Shown here: positions 16,908-24,458 of the stretch, one piece after another
Layout: every line of letters begins with the position of its first letter
Position numbering within the stretch: the stretch's first letter is position 1
Assembly: GCF_024721315.2 (NCBI RefSeq)
Contig: NZ_JANFAK020000057.1
Location: 1 to 47,044 of the forward strand
Origin: Streptomyces sp. Isolate_45
Lineage (GTDB): Bacteria > Actinomycetota > Actinomycetes > Streptomycetales > Streptomycetaceae
Length of the DNA: 47,044 bases
Direction of reading: 5' to 3'
Made by a program: the position numbers and the translations under genes
Notes under the pieces: model-generated
Database searches by the model: none
What the model was told of the DNA's origin: nothing
What the model saw: the letters and a program-made list of their open reading frames with translations, nothing else

Positions 16908-16951
16908 GCACGGCCACGTATCGACGGAGTGGGAAGGGTGGTGGGCGCGGG

Positions 16952-18163
16952 ATGCCCGTATGGGACGACCTCGTGGGACAGGATCGCGTGCAGGCGCAGC
17001 TGGCAGCAGCCGCCCGGGATGCCGACACCCTGGTCACGGCCACCTCGGACGGCACCCCCGTGCCCCCCGCGTCCAAGATGACCCACGCCTGGCTGTTCAC
17101 CGGCCCGCCCGGGTCCGGCCGGGCCACGGCGGCCCGCGCCTTCGCGGCCGCGCTCCAGTGCGTCAGCCCCGACCGGGCCCTCGGCGGTGAGCCCGGCTGC
17201 GGGTTCTGCGACGGCTGCCACACCACCCTGATCGGTACGCACGCCGACGTGGAGATCGTCCGTACCGATCTGCTGTCCATCGGCGTCAAGGAGACCCGTA
17301 GCCTCGTCCGCCGGGCGCAGCTCTCGCCGGCCGTCGGCCGCTGGCAGGTCATCGTCCTCGAAGACGCGGACCGGCTCACCGAAGGTGCCGGGAACGTGCT
17401 CCTCAAGGCGGTGGAGGAGCCCGCTCCGCGGACGGTGTGGCTGCTGTGCGCACCCTCCCTGGAGGACGTGCTGCCCACCATCCGGTCCCGCTGCCGGCAC
17501 CTGACCCTGCGCACCCCGTCCGTGGAGGCGGTGGCGGACCTCCTGGTGCGGCGCGACGGGGTCGAGCCCGCGGCCGCCTCGGCCGCCGCCCGCGCCACCC
17601 AGGGGCACATCGGGCGGGCCCGGCGGCTCGCCACCGACGAGGCGGCCCGGAGCCGGCGTGCCGCCGTCCTGCGGCTGCCGCTGCGCGTGGACGACGTGGG
17701 CGGCTGCCTCAAGGCCGCGCAGGAACTCGTCGACGCGGCGGCGGAGGACGCCAAGCAGGTCGCGGAGGAGGTCGACGGGAAGGAGACCGAGGAGCTGAGG
17801 GCGGCGCTCGGCGCCGGCGCCGGAGCGGGCAGCCGGATGCCGCGGGGCACCGCGGGCGTGATGAAGGAGCTAGAGGACCGCCAGAAGCGCCGCCGTACCC
17901 GTACCCAGCGCGACAGCCTCGACCTGGCACTGACCGACCTCACCGGCTTCTACCGGGACGTGCTCGCCCTCCAACTCGGCTCCGGCCTAGCCATCGCGAA
18001 CGAGGAGATGCGGCCGGACCTCGACCGCATCGCCCGCGCCTCGGGCCCCGAACGCACCTTGCGGCGGATCGAGGCGATCATCGCCTGCCGGACCGCCCTC
18101 GACAGGAACGTGGCGCCGCTGCTCGCGGTCGAGGCCATGACAATGGCGCTGCGCGCGGGCTGA
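16952..18163 (+). CDS. holB: DNA polymerase III subunit delta'
   Basis: A 403-residue clamp-loader subunit that helps load the sliding clamp at replication forks. The P-loop reads GPPGSGRAT (51-59), with Arg in place of the catalytic Lys; this is normal for delta', which does not hydrolyse ATP. A zinc site is formed by Cys70, Cys83, Cys86 and Cys89. The SRC motif (179-181) needed to trigger ATP hydrolysis by the motor subunits is present, as is LKAVEEP. I chose the ATG giving MPVWDDLVGQ because it matches the family start. The frame is open further upstream but only through the 17-bp repeats. It follows tmk, a common arrangement. Confidence 0.93.
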   Translation: MPVWDDLVGQDRVQAQLAAAARDADTLVTATSDGTPVPPASKMTHAWLFTGPPGSGRATAARAFAAALQCVSPDRALGGEPGCGFCDGCHTTLIGTHADVEIVRTDLLSIGVKETRSLVRRAQLSPAVGRWQVIVLEDADRLTEGAGNVLLKAVEEPAPRTVWLLCAPSLEDVLPTIRSRCRHLTLRTPSVEAVADLLVRRDGVEPAAASAAARATQGHIGRARRLATDEAARSRRAAVLRLPLRVDDVGGCLKAAQELVDAAAEDAKQVAEEVDGKETEELRAALGAGAGAGSRMPRGTAGVMKELEDRQKRRRTRTQRDSLDLALTDLTGFYRDVLALQLGSGLAIANEEMRPDLDRIARASGPERTLRRIEAIIACRTALDRNVAPLLAVEAMTMALRAG

Positions 18164-18203
18164 CGCGGGCGGGCGGCCGCCGCGGGCGGGGCCCACGCGG
18201 GTG

Positions 18204-18245
18204 CCGAGGCGTGCGGGCCGAGCCGTGCGGGTCGAGGCGTGCGGG
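18204..18245 (+). repeat. 14-bp tandem repeat, three copies
   Basis: Three units of (C/T)CGAG(G/C)CGTGCGGG lie in the 250-base gap between holB and the peptidase gene. They have no visible coding role. Confidence 0.7.
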
Positions 18246-18403
18246 TGGGTCGGGCCGTGGCGCGGACGCCTCGGCGGTTCACCCGTACGAGCGGTCCCCG
18301 GCGCACCGCGCAGGACGGAACGCTCCGGGCGGGCGGCGGGCCGACCCCGGTCGGCCGTCCGCTGCCCGGATCGTCCCATCCGACGGCGGGCGGGTCCGAG
18401 CCG

Positions 18404-18409
18404 TAGGCT
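18404..18409 (+). promoter_or_regulatory. -10 box for leaderless peptidase mRNA
   Basis: TAGGCT again ends six bases before the ATG (18416), the same hexamer and spacing as upstream of tmk. No ribosome binding site is present. Confidence 0.55.
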
Positions 18410-18415
18410 CCTGGC

Positions 18416-19948
18416 ATGGACACCAGTCGCCTGCTGCGTACCACCGGGACCGTGATCGCAGCCGCCGGGCTGCTGCTCTCCGGGTGCACGTCCGGTGGTT
18501 CGGGGGTGGCTGCCTCGGCGGGGTCGTCCGCGGTCCCCGCCGGGCTGCGCCCGTACTACGAGCAGAAGCTGAGCTGGCGCGAGTGCGGTGTCCCCGGCTT
18601 CCAGTGCTCCACGATGAAGGCACCGCTGGACTACGGGAACCCCGGCGCCGGGCAGGACATCGACCTCGCGGTCGCCCGCCGCACCGCCACCGGCCCCGGC
18701 AAGAAGCTGGGCTCGCTCCTGGTCAACCCGGGCGGTCCGGGAGGTTCCGGCATCGGGTACCTCCAGGCGTACGCGGGCATCGGGTACCCGGCGGCCGTGC
18801 GCGCCCAGTACGACATGGTCTCCTTCGATCCGCGCGGGGTGGACCGCAGCAGTCCCGTCGAGTGCCTGTCCGGACCGCAGATGGACAAGTTCACCCAGGT
18901 GGACCAGACGCCGGACGACAAGGCGGAGCGGGCCCGGCTGGTGGCCGCGTTCAAGGAGTTCGCGGCGGGCTGTCAGACCCGGTCGCAGCGGATCCTGCCG
19001 CACGTCTCGACCGTTGACGCCGCCCGGGACATGGACATGCTCCGGGGAGTGCTGGGCGACGAGAAGCTCAACTACGTCGGGGCCTCGTACGGCACCTTCC
19101 TCGGCGCGACGTACGCGGACCTGTTCCCGGACCGCGTCGGCCGGCTGGTGCTGGACGGCGCGATGGACCCCTCCCGGCCCGCGATCGACCTGAACCGGGA
19201 CCAGACGGCGGGCTTCGAGACCGCCTTCCGGTCCTTCGCCGAGAACTGCGCGAAGCAGCCCGGCTGCCCGCTGGGCCAGGGGGACCCGGACTCGGTGGCG
19301 CAGCGCCTGAAGGAGTTCTTCCGCAAGCTCGACGCCCAGCCCGTCCCGTCCGGCGACGGCTCCCGCCCGCTGGGCGAGTCGCTCGCCACGACGGGCGTGA
19401 TCGCGGCGCTGTACGACGAGAGCGCCTGGCCGCAGCTGCGCGAAGCCCTCACCAACGCCATGGACGGCGACGGCGCCGGGCTGCTGGCCCTCGCCGACAG
19501 CTACTACGAGCGCGGGGCGGACGGCAAGTACGCGAACCTGATGTTCGCGAACGCCGCCGTGAACTGCCTCGACCAGCCGCCCGCCTTCACCGGTCCGGAG
19601 GCCGTCGACGCCGCGCTGCCGTCCTTCGAGAAGGCCTCGCCGGTGTTCGGGCCGGGGCTGGCCTGGGCCTCGCTGAACTGCGGGTACTGGCCGGTGAAGG
19701 CCACGGGCGAGGCGAAGGCGCTACCCGCCAAGGGCGCGGCGCCGATCGTGGTGGTCGGCACGACGCGGGACCCCGCGACCCCGTACAAGTGGGCCCAGGC
19801 CCTGGCCGGCCAGCTCGACTCGGGAACCCTCCTGACGTACGACGGCGACGGCCACACGGCGTACGGACGGGGCAGCGAGTGCATCGACACGGCCATCAAC
19901 CGGTACCTCCTCCAGGGCGTCCCCCCGAAGGACGGCAAGCGCTGCTGA
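18416..19948 (+). CDS. Secreted lipoprotein peptidase, alpha/beta hydrolase (TAP/Slp type)
   Basis: A 510-residue protein with a signal peptide and lipobox LLSGC, lipidated Cys at 24. The alpha/beta hydrolase fold has NPGGPGGSG (104-112) at the oxyanion region and the nucleophile elbow GASYG with Ser224. Near the C-terminus are TRDPATPY (acid region) and DGDGHTAYG (catalytic His) in a TAP-like C-terminal domain. It belongs to the Streptomyces tripeptidyl aminopeptidase / SlpD-SlpE family, which removes short N-terminal peptides from extracellular proteins. It is a single gene with a leaderless-type start and is followed by tRNA-Thr. Confidence 0.92.
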   Translation: MDTSRLLRTTGTVIAAAGLLLSGCTSGGSGVAASAGSSAVPAGLRPYYEQKLSWRECGVPGFQCSTMKAPLDYGNPGAGQDIDLAVARRTATGPGKKLGSLLVNPGGPGGSGIGYLQAYAGIGYPAAVRAQYDMVSFDPRGVDRSSPVECLSGPQMDKFTQVDQTPDDKAERARLVAAFKEFAAGCQTRSQRILPHVSTVDAARDMDMLRGVLGDEKLNYVGASYGTFLGATYADLFPDRVGRLVLDGAMDPSRPAIDLNRDQTAGFETAFRSFAENCAKQPGCPLGQGDPDSVAQRLKEFFRKLDAQPVPSGDGSRPLGESLATTGVIAALYDESAWPQLREALTNAMDGDGAGLLALADSYYERGADGKYANLMFANAAVNCLDQPPAFTGPEAVDAALPSFEKASPVFGPGLAWASLNCGYWPVKATGEAKALPAKGAAPIVVVGTTRDPATPYKWAQALAGQLDSGTLLTYDGDGHTAYGRGSECIDTAINRYLLQGVPPKDGKRC

Positions 19949-20001
19949 CCCCGCCGGCCCCCGCCCCGCCGACCCGGTTCGGGGCACCCGGTTTAACCCT
20001 G

Positions 20002-20007
20002 TAGACT
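20002..20007 (+). promoter_or_regulatory. tRNA-Thr promoter -10 box (TAGACT)
   Basis: TAGACT lies 57 bases before the tRNA, with TTCGGG (19978-19983) 18 bases upstream as a weak -35. Transcription would start near 20013 and give a short 5' leader to be trimmed by RNase P. Confidence 0.5.
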
Positions 20008-20063
20008 TGGCGCCGCTGCTGATGAGAGCCTCCCACCAGGGAAATTCTTGTCTTCCCAGCGGT

Positions 20064-20137
20064 GCCGCCTTAGCTCAGTTGGCCAGAGCAACGCACTCGT
20101 AATGCGTAGGTCTCGGGTTCGAATCCCGAAGGCGGCT
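20064..20137 (+). tRNA. tRNA-Thr (anticodon CGU)
   Basis: A complete cloverleaf: acceptor GCCGCCT (20064-20070) pairs with AGGCGGC (20130-20136), followed by discriminator T. The D arm is TAGCTCAGTTGGCCAGAGCA. The anticodon stem ACGCA/TGCGT encloses the loop CTCGTAA, giving anticodon CGT (20098-20100). The T arm has GGTTCGAATCC. CCA is not encoded. It is the last conserved core element before the lipopeptide cluster, a position typical of integration boundaries. Confidence 0.97.
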
Positions 20138-20144
20138 CGGATTA

Positions 20145-20180
20145 GCCCCAGGACTCACTCGCCGTGACCTGGGGCTTTTT
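20145..20180 (+). terminator. Rho-independent terminator of tRNA-Thr
   Basis: GCCCCAGG (20145-20152) pairs with CCTGGGGC (20168-20175) and is followed by TTTTT. Confidence 0.92.
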
Positions 20181-20381
20181 CATGCCCTCCGCCCGTGCGG
20201 GCGCGCGGCCGGGGTGAGGAATCCCGAGTGGGAACGTTGCGCGAGTGGAGTGGCCTCGGGCCGCGCTGCGCCGATGGTCGTGTCCGGCCGGGACGGCATG
20301 GTGCTCGGGCCTCGGGTTCCCGGGCCCGTTTCGCCTCGAACAGGGCTTGGGTGACTCGCTGTCCGGGCAGGGGGGGAGCGC

Positions 20382-20600
20382 CTACCTGAGGGGTGTGTCC
20401 GTTCTTGTGGTGCGGGCTTGCCAGGCCCAGCGGGTGAGGGCTCCCACGGCCACGGATGTGATGATCGCGCCCCAGTCGATGACGTGGATGTACGCACACG
20501 TCTTTCCGAAGCCGCAGTCCACGCCGGCGTTCTGGTAGGTGATGTTCTTGCCCTCGCCGCGGACGATATGGGTGAACATGCAGCCGGTCGGGACCTTCAT
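20382..20600 (-). CDS. Hypothetical 72-residue protein
   Basis: A small minus-strand gene with a strong GGAGGAG ribosome binding site at the right distance from its ATG (20600). The product starts MKVPTGCMFTHIVRGEG and has four Cys residues, of which two lie in CGFGKTC. Its C-terminal half has a hydrophobic stretch, WGAIITSVAVGALTRWAW, that could be a membrane helix, followed by a basic tail. I do not recognise a family. It stands alone between tRNA-Thr and the lipopeptide cluster, where small accessory genes of mobile islands often lie. The cysteine-rich N-terminal part with one membrane anchor is all that the sequence shows. Confidence 0.65.
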   Translation of the reverse strand: MKVPTGCMFTHIVRGEGKNITYQNAGVDCGFGKTCAYIHVIDWGAIITSVAVGALTRWAWQARTTRTDTPLR

Positions 20601-20794
20601 GGTGACTCCTCCGACCTGGTGGTCGAAGGCCGCCACGGGGGTCGAGCCGATGGCGCCGGACGTGTGCCAACTCCGCGGGTGAGCCCAGGGGTTCTGCCTG
20701 GGAGGGCGGTCCACTACTAAGAGTGACCGGGTGGGTGTGGGCTGACGGGGCGTCGGGGTCTCGTGTCGTGCCGAATGCGGGCGTGGGTGGATGT

Positions 20795-20821
20795 GGGCGG
20801 GTGGGTGTTGGGGGGTGGGGG
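20795..20821 (+). other. G-quadruplex motif
   Basis: GGG runs at 20795, 20799 and 20803, then a longer G run from 20810, separated by 1-4 bases. They fit the pattern of an intramolecular G-quadruplex. Confidence 0.6.
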
Positions 20822-20909
20822 TTCGTGCCGGGCGTTCTTCGGTTGGTGGGTGGGTCGGGTTGAGGTTCGGGGTCCGGTGGGGGTCCAGTGGTTGTGTTGC
20901 GGGGGACCA

Positions 20910-20938
20910 GGGCGGGTGGGTGGGGGTGGGGGACGGGG
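20910..20938 (+). other. Second G-quadruplex motif
   Basis: Five or more GGG-or-longer runs are separated by single or double bases, an even tighter quadruplex pattern than the one at 20795. Confidence 0.6.
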
Positions 20939-21139
20939 TGGTGTGAGGCGGGTGGAGGTGGGGTGAGCTGCGGGGACGGGGTGGGGGAGGGGAATTGTCG
21001 AGGCCCACCGCTCACCGCCGCCCCGCAGGGTGGCGGCGGGGGCTCCAGGGGCGGGATAACCGGGGGATACGGGGCGCATATCCGGCGGCATCACAGTGGA
21101 CTCGATCTCGTTCCTTCCCCTGTTGTCGCCCTTGCCGGG

Positions 21140-21156
21140 CTTGAGCGCGGCTCAAG
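21140..21156. promoter_or_regulatory. Inverted repeat upstream of fab operon
   Basis: CTTGAGC (21140-21146) and GCTCAAG (21150-21156) form a perfect 7-bp dyad with a 3-base spacer, 54 bases before the acp start. It is a candidate operator for cluster regulation. Confidence 0.45.
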
Positions 21157-21210
21157 TCGTCGGTGGCGGCGGCCGATCCGAGAGTTTCTCCCTAACAGAG
21201 GTGACAAGCC

Positions 21211-21456
21211 GTGAGCATTGACCCCAAGACGATCGTGCACGGGATCCTGGCCGAGGACCTGGAGGTGGACCCCGCGGAGATCGCCGACGACGTCCTGTTG
21301 CGCACCCTTGAGCTGGACTCGCTGGCCATCGCCGAACTCATCGTGCGCATCAAGGAGGAGACGGGCGCGGATCTCGGCGGCGACGAGACCCGCCTGGTGG
21401 ACTGCACGGTCGGGGACGTCGTCGCCCTGGCCCACTCCGTACTGGAAGCGGCGTGA
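21211..21456 (+). CDS. Acyl carrier protein of lipopeptide side-chain operon
   Basis: An 81-residue acyl carrier protein. The phosphopantetheine attachment site is Ser37 in LELDSLAIAEL. The GTG start follows AGAGGTGA. It is the first gene of an operon in the order acp - KS II - acyl oxidase - KS III. This matches the CDA fab operon of S. coelicolor (SCO3249 to SCO3246, from memory), where the ACP carries the hexanoyl chain during synthesis and oxidation before transfer to the first NRPS module. Its stop codon overlaps the start of the next gene by four bases. Confidence 0.92.
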   Translation: MSIDPKTIVHGILAEDLEVDPAEIADDVLLRTLELDSLAIAELIVRIKEETGADLGGDETRLVDCTVGDVVALAHSVLEAA

Positions 21457-22667
21457 CGGGAGGCGCCGCTGCCATCACCGGGACCGGACTGGTGACTCCC
21501 GCGGGCACGGACGTCGACGCGACCTGGGCCGCGCTTTGCGCGGCCCGGTCGCCCGAGTCCGGTGATCCGGGGCCGCTGGAGGGGACGGGGGTGTGGCACA
21601 GCCTGCGGGTGCCCCCGCTCGGGGAGCAGCTCACGGGCCGGGGGACCGCGCGTACCGATCCGTTCATACGGTTCGCGCTGGTGGCGGTGGATCAGGCGCT
21701 CAGTGAGGCGGGGCTCGATCCGGGAGTGTGGGACGGCAGCCGGGTCGGGGTCGTGGTGGGTTGCGGGTTGGGCGGGGTGACCACCCTGGAGGAGGGTCAC
21801 CAGCGGCTCTCGCGGAACGGGCCCGAGATGGTCTCGCCGTACATGCACCCGCGTTCCCTGATCAACATGGCGGCCGGCACGCTCGCGATGCGGTTGGGGA
21901 TCACCGGGCCCAGTCACACGGTGGTCGCGGCCTGCGCGTCGGGTGCGGCCGCGATCGGTCTGGCGAAGACGCTGCTGGACGCGGGGACCTGCGACACGGT
22001 CATCGCCTGCGGGACGGACGCGGGGGTGACCCCGCTCGTGGTCTCGGGCTTCGCCCGGATGGGAGCCCTGTCGAGCCACAAGGGGCCGGACGCCTCCCGG
22101 CCGTTCGCCGCCGACCGCGACGGGTTCGTCATCTCCGAGGGGGCGGGGGCCGTCGTCCTGGAACGTCCGGCGACCGCCCTGGCCCGGCACGCCCGGGTCC
22201 TCGGCCGGTTGCTCGGTTACGGCAGCACCTCCGACGCCTACCACCCGGTCTCCCCGCATCCCGAGGGGGTGGGTGCCGAGGCTGCCGTGCGGCAGGCGTT
22301 GGACCAGGCCGGCCTGGTGCCGAAGGACGTCGGGACGTTCAACGCGCACGGCACGTCCACCCCGCAGAACGACCGGTCGGAGGCCCAGCTCATCGCCAGG
22401 GTGTTCCCGCACGGGCCGTCGGTGACGGCGAACAAGGGGCTGCTCGGGCACACGCTCGGCGCCTCCGGCGCCATCGAGGCGGTCCTGACGTTGCGCAGCC
22501 TGCGCGCGGGGACGGTGCCGCCGATCGCGCACACGGTCCGGGCCGATCCGGACCTGCCCGACATCGACCTCGTCCTGGGGGGCGTGCGCCGGCACGGCGC
22601 GTCCGTCGCCGTGAGCACGTCCTTCGGCTTCGGCGGCAGCAACTCGGCGCTGGTGCTGGATGTCTGA
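21453..22667 (+). CDS. fabF3: Beta-ketoacyl-ACP synthase II (FabF3-like)
   Basis: A 404-residue condensing enzyme with the FabF triad Cys161 (VAACASG), His299 (NAHGTSTPQND) and His333 (GLLGHTLGASG), plus the conserved Lys328. It extends the short acyl chain on the cluster ACP. The GTG start overlaps the acp stop, so the two are coupled. Position and order match fabF3 of the CDA cluster. All active residues are present, so it should be an active elongating KS and not a chain-length factor. The product is probably a C6 chain by analogy with CDA; the sequence does not show chain length. Confidence 0.9.
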   Translation: MTGGAAAITGTGLVTPAGTDVDATWAALCAARSPESGDPGPLEGTGVWHSLRVPPLGEQLTGRGTARTDPFIRFALVAVDQALSEAGLDPGVWDGSRVGVVVGCGLGGVTTLEEGHQRLSRNGPEMVSPYMHPRSLINMAAGTLAMRLGITGPSHTVVAACASGAAAIGLAKTLLDAGTCDTVIACGTDAGVTPLVVSGFARMGALSSHKGPDASRPFAADRDGFVISEGAGAVVLERPATALARHARVLGRLLGYGSTSDAYHPVSPHPEGVGAEAAVRQALDQAGLVPKDVGTFNAHGTSTPQNDRSEAQLIARVFPHGPSVTANKGLLGHTLGASGAIEAVLTLRSLRAGTVPPIAHTVRADPDLPDIDLVLGGVRRHGASVAVSTSFGFGGSNSALVLDV

Positions 22668-22709
22668 CCCGTCCGCACGTCCGCGCGCCACGTCCCAGGG
22701 GAAGGAATC

Positions 22710-24458
22710 ATGACGCAACGCGAAAAGGAACTGGCCCACATCCTCTCCGGGCCCGAGTTCGCCACCACCCGGCCCGTCGACCAGAGCGTCCTCGAATACA
22801 GTCTGCTGACGCTGCGCCGGGCGAGGATCCTCAACCGGGCCGGTTTCAGCTCGAACGCGCAGTGGCTGGGCCGCGGCGACAGCGACCGCTTCCCCGACTT
22901 CCTGCGCACCATGGGGTGGATCGGCGCGTACGACCTGTCCCTGCTCAACGTGCTCGTCTCCCACCAGATCGCGGGGGACGCGCTGCTCAGTCACGCGGGG
23001 CCGATCCAGGTGCGCAGTTACGGCCCGGAGATCGACGGCATGGGCAAGGTGTACTGCTTCGCCGCGTCCGAACTGCACGCCGGGTCCGACCTGAAGCGGG
23101 TGTTGACCACCGCGACGTACAGCCATCAGGACCGGCAGTTGGTCCTCGATACCCCGGAGCCGGCCGCCAGCAAGGTCTGGATCGGCAACAGCCTGCACTC
23201 GGGTGACGTCGCCATGGTGTTGGCCCGGCTCGTCGTCGCCGGCCGGGACGAGGGTCACCACTGGCTACGGGTGCCCCTGCGGGCCGGCGGGAAGGTGTTG
23301 GCGGGCATCAGCATCGGGCGGGCCGAACCGAAGGGCGGGGTGACGGCCAACCAGACCGGCGTCCTGACCTTCACGGACCACCGGCTGCCGCTGTCGGCCC
23401 TGATGAACCGGTGGGCGTCGATCGACGGCGACGGCACCTACCGGTCGCCGTTGCCCCGGCACCGGCGCTTCGAGGAGTGCCTGGCGACCTTCACCCACGA
23501 GCGGTTGTTCCCGTCGGTGGGCGCCGCGCACGCGCAGCGTCTCGCCTGCGCGGTCACCACCCGCTTCGCGTCGGTGAAACGCGCCTTCGGGTCGCCGTTG
23601 CTCGGTCACGCCCACTACCGGACGCGGTTGACGACCGCGGTGGGCCGGGCGTTGGCCTCCCGGTACGCGCTGGAGGCGCTGGCGGACATCGCGGTCGACC
23701 GGGCCGCGGACGGGCCGCCGGCGGGTGATCAGGTGCTGCACGCGCTGATCTCCTGCGGCAAGTCCGGTTCGACCGGCGACGCCCGGCACACGCTCGCCGA
23801 GACGCGCGAGTTGTGCGGGGGGCTCGGCTACCACGACGCGAACCAGATCGCCCCGCTGCTGCACGACTACGAGGTGGCCGTCACCTTCGGCGGGGACAAC
23901 ACCGTCCTCGGCTACCAGGCCACCCGCTACGCCCTGCGGCAGCGAACGGAGTTCGACGCGGCGCTCGACGCGGCCGCGCGACCGGCCGACGGCCTGGACG
24001 CCGTACGCCGGCTGCGCGCGATCTGCGACGCCCTGCTGGACCGGGTCGACGCGCAGGGTCCGGGCGAGGCCACCACGCGCTGGACGCGGGCCGTCCACCA
24101 GTTGCTGGCGCTGGGGCGGTGGGCCGCGACGGCCGCCACCGCGCTGGAGCGACGGCTGTTGGGGCAGTACGCGGCGAGCTGCGTGCTGGAGCACGCCGTG
24201 ACCGGTCTGGCCGCCGGGATCCTGGACCGGGACGACGTCCTGCGCCTGGAGGCCGAGCGGCAGGAGGCGGCCGGTGCGCCCTTCGAGGCGGGCGAGCTGC
24301 TGGAGGTGCTCGCGGTCCCCGACGAGCTGATCACCGCTCCCATCGCCCGTCCCGACTTCGCGGAACGGCACGTGGTCGCGGCGCACGGGGGGCGGATCCC
24401 TGCCGCCGTGGGCGCGCCGGAGTACCGAGAGGAGTTCGTCCATGACCGGTCCGCGTGA
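22710..24458 (+). CDS. hxcO: HxcO-like acyl-thioester oxidase/epoxidase
   Basis: A 582-residue flavoprotein of the acyl-CoA oxidase/dehydrogenase superfamily. The middle domain has an FAASELHAGSDLKR-type segment, and the C-terminal helical region has GGLGYHDANQIAPLLHDYEVAVTFGGDNTVL, as in acyl-CoA oxidases. In CDA, HxcO oxidises ACP-bound hexanoyl to the 2,3-enoyl form and can also epoxidise it. Its place between the KS II and KS III genes is the same here. The ATG follows AGGGGAAGGA. The gene overlaps the next start by 17 bases. The substrate is inferred from synteny and not from active-site residues. Confidence 0.87.
   Translation: MTQREKELAHILSGPEFATTRPVDQSVLEYSLLTLRRARILNRAGFSSNAQWLGRGDSDRFPDFLRTMGWIGAYDLSLLNVLVSHQIAGDALLSHAGPIQVRSYGPEIDGMGKVYCFAASELHAGSDLKRVLTTATYSHQDRQLVLDTPEPAASKVWIGNSLHSGDVAMVLARLVVAGRDEGHHWLRVPLRAGGKVLAGISIGRAEPKGGVTANQTGVLTFTDHRLPLSALMNRWASIDGDGTYRSPLPRHRRFEECLATFTHERLFPSVGAAHAQRLACAVTTRFASVKRAFGSPLLGHAHYRTRLTTAVGRALASRYALEALADIAVDRAADGPPAGDQVLHALISCGKSGSTGDARHTLAETRELCGGLGYHDANQIAPLLHDYEVAVTFGGDNTVLGYQATRYALRQRTEFDAALDAAARPADGLDAVRRLRAICDALLDRVDAQGPGEATTRWTRAVHQLLALGRWAATAATALERRLLGQYAASCVLEHAVTGLAAGILDRDDVLRLEAERQEAAGAPFEAGELLEVLAVPDELITAPIARPDFAERHVVAAHGGRIPAAVGAPEYREEFVHDRSA

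Larger units (their letters stand above)
20601..21210. other. Intergenic junction and control region before the fab operon
   Basis: 610 bases with no supported gene. From about 20720 to 21000 the plus strand is extremely rich in G and poor in C, with long GGG runs, so minus-strand reading frames here code only for Pro/His/Thr-rich sequence. After it come an inverted repeat (21140-21156) and the acp ribosome binding site. Confidence 0.6.

Noticed and set aside
16745..16951. N-terminal extension of holB through the 17-bp repeats
   Set aside because: The family start is MPVWDDLVGQ; the upstream part is repeat-derived and Arg/Gly-rich, and the repeat unit is not a multiple of three.
20300..20340. 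Possible partial copy of the tRNA-Thr 3' end (CTCGGGTTC) as an attachment site
   Set aside because: Only about nine bases match, which is expected by chance in this composition.
20382..21094. Long minus-strand Pro/His/Thr-rich frames upstream of the 72-residue gene
   Set aside because: They are produced by the G-rich strand asymmetry; only the last 72 codons have a ribosome binding site and ordinary composition.
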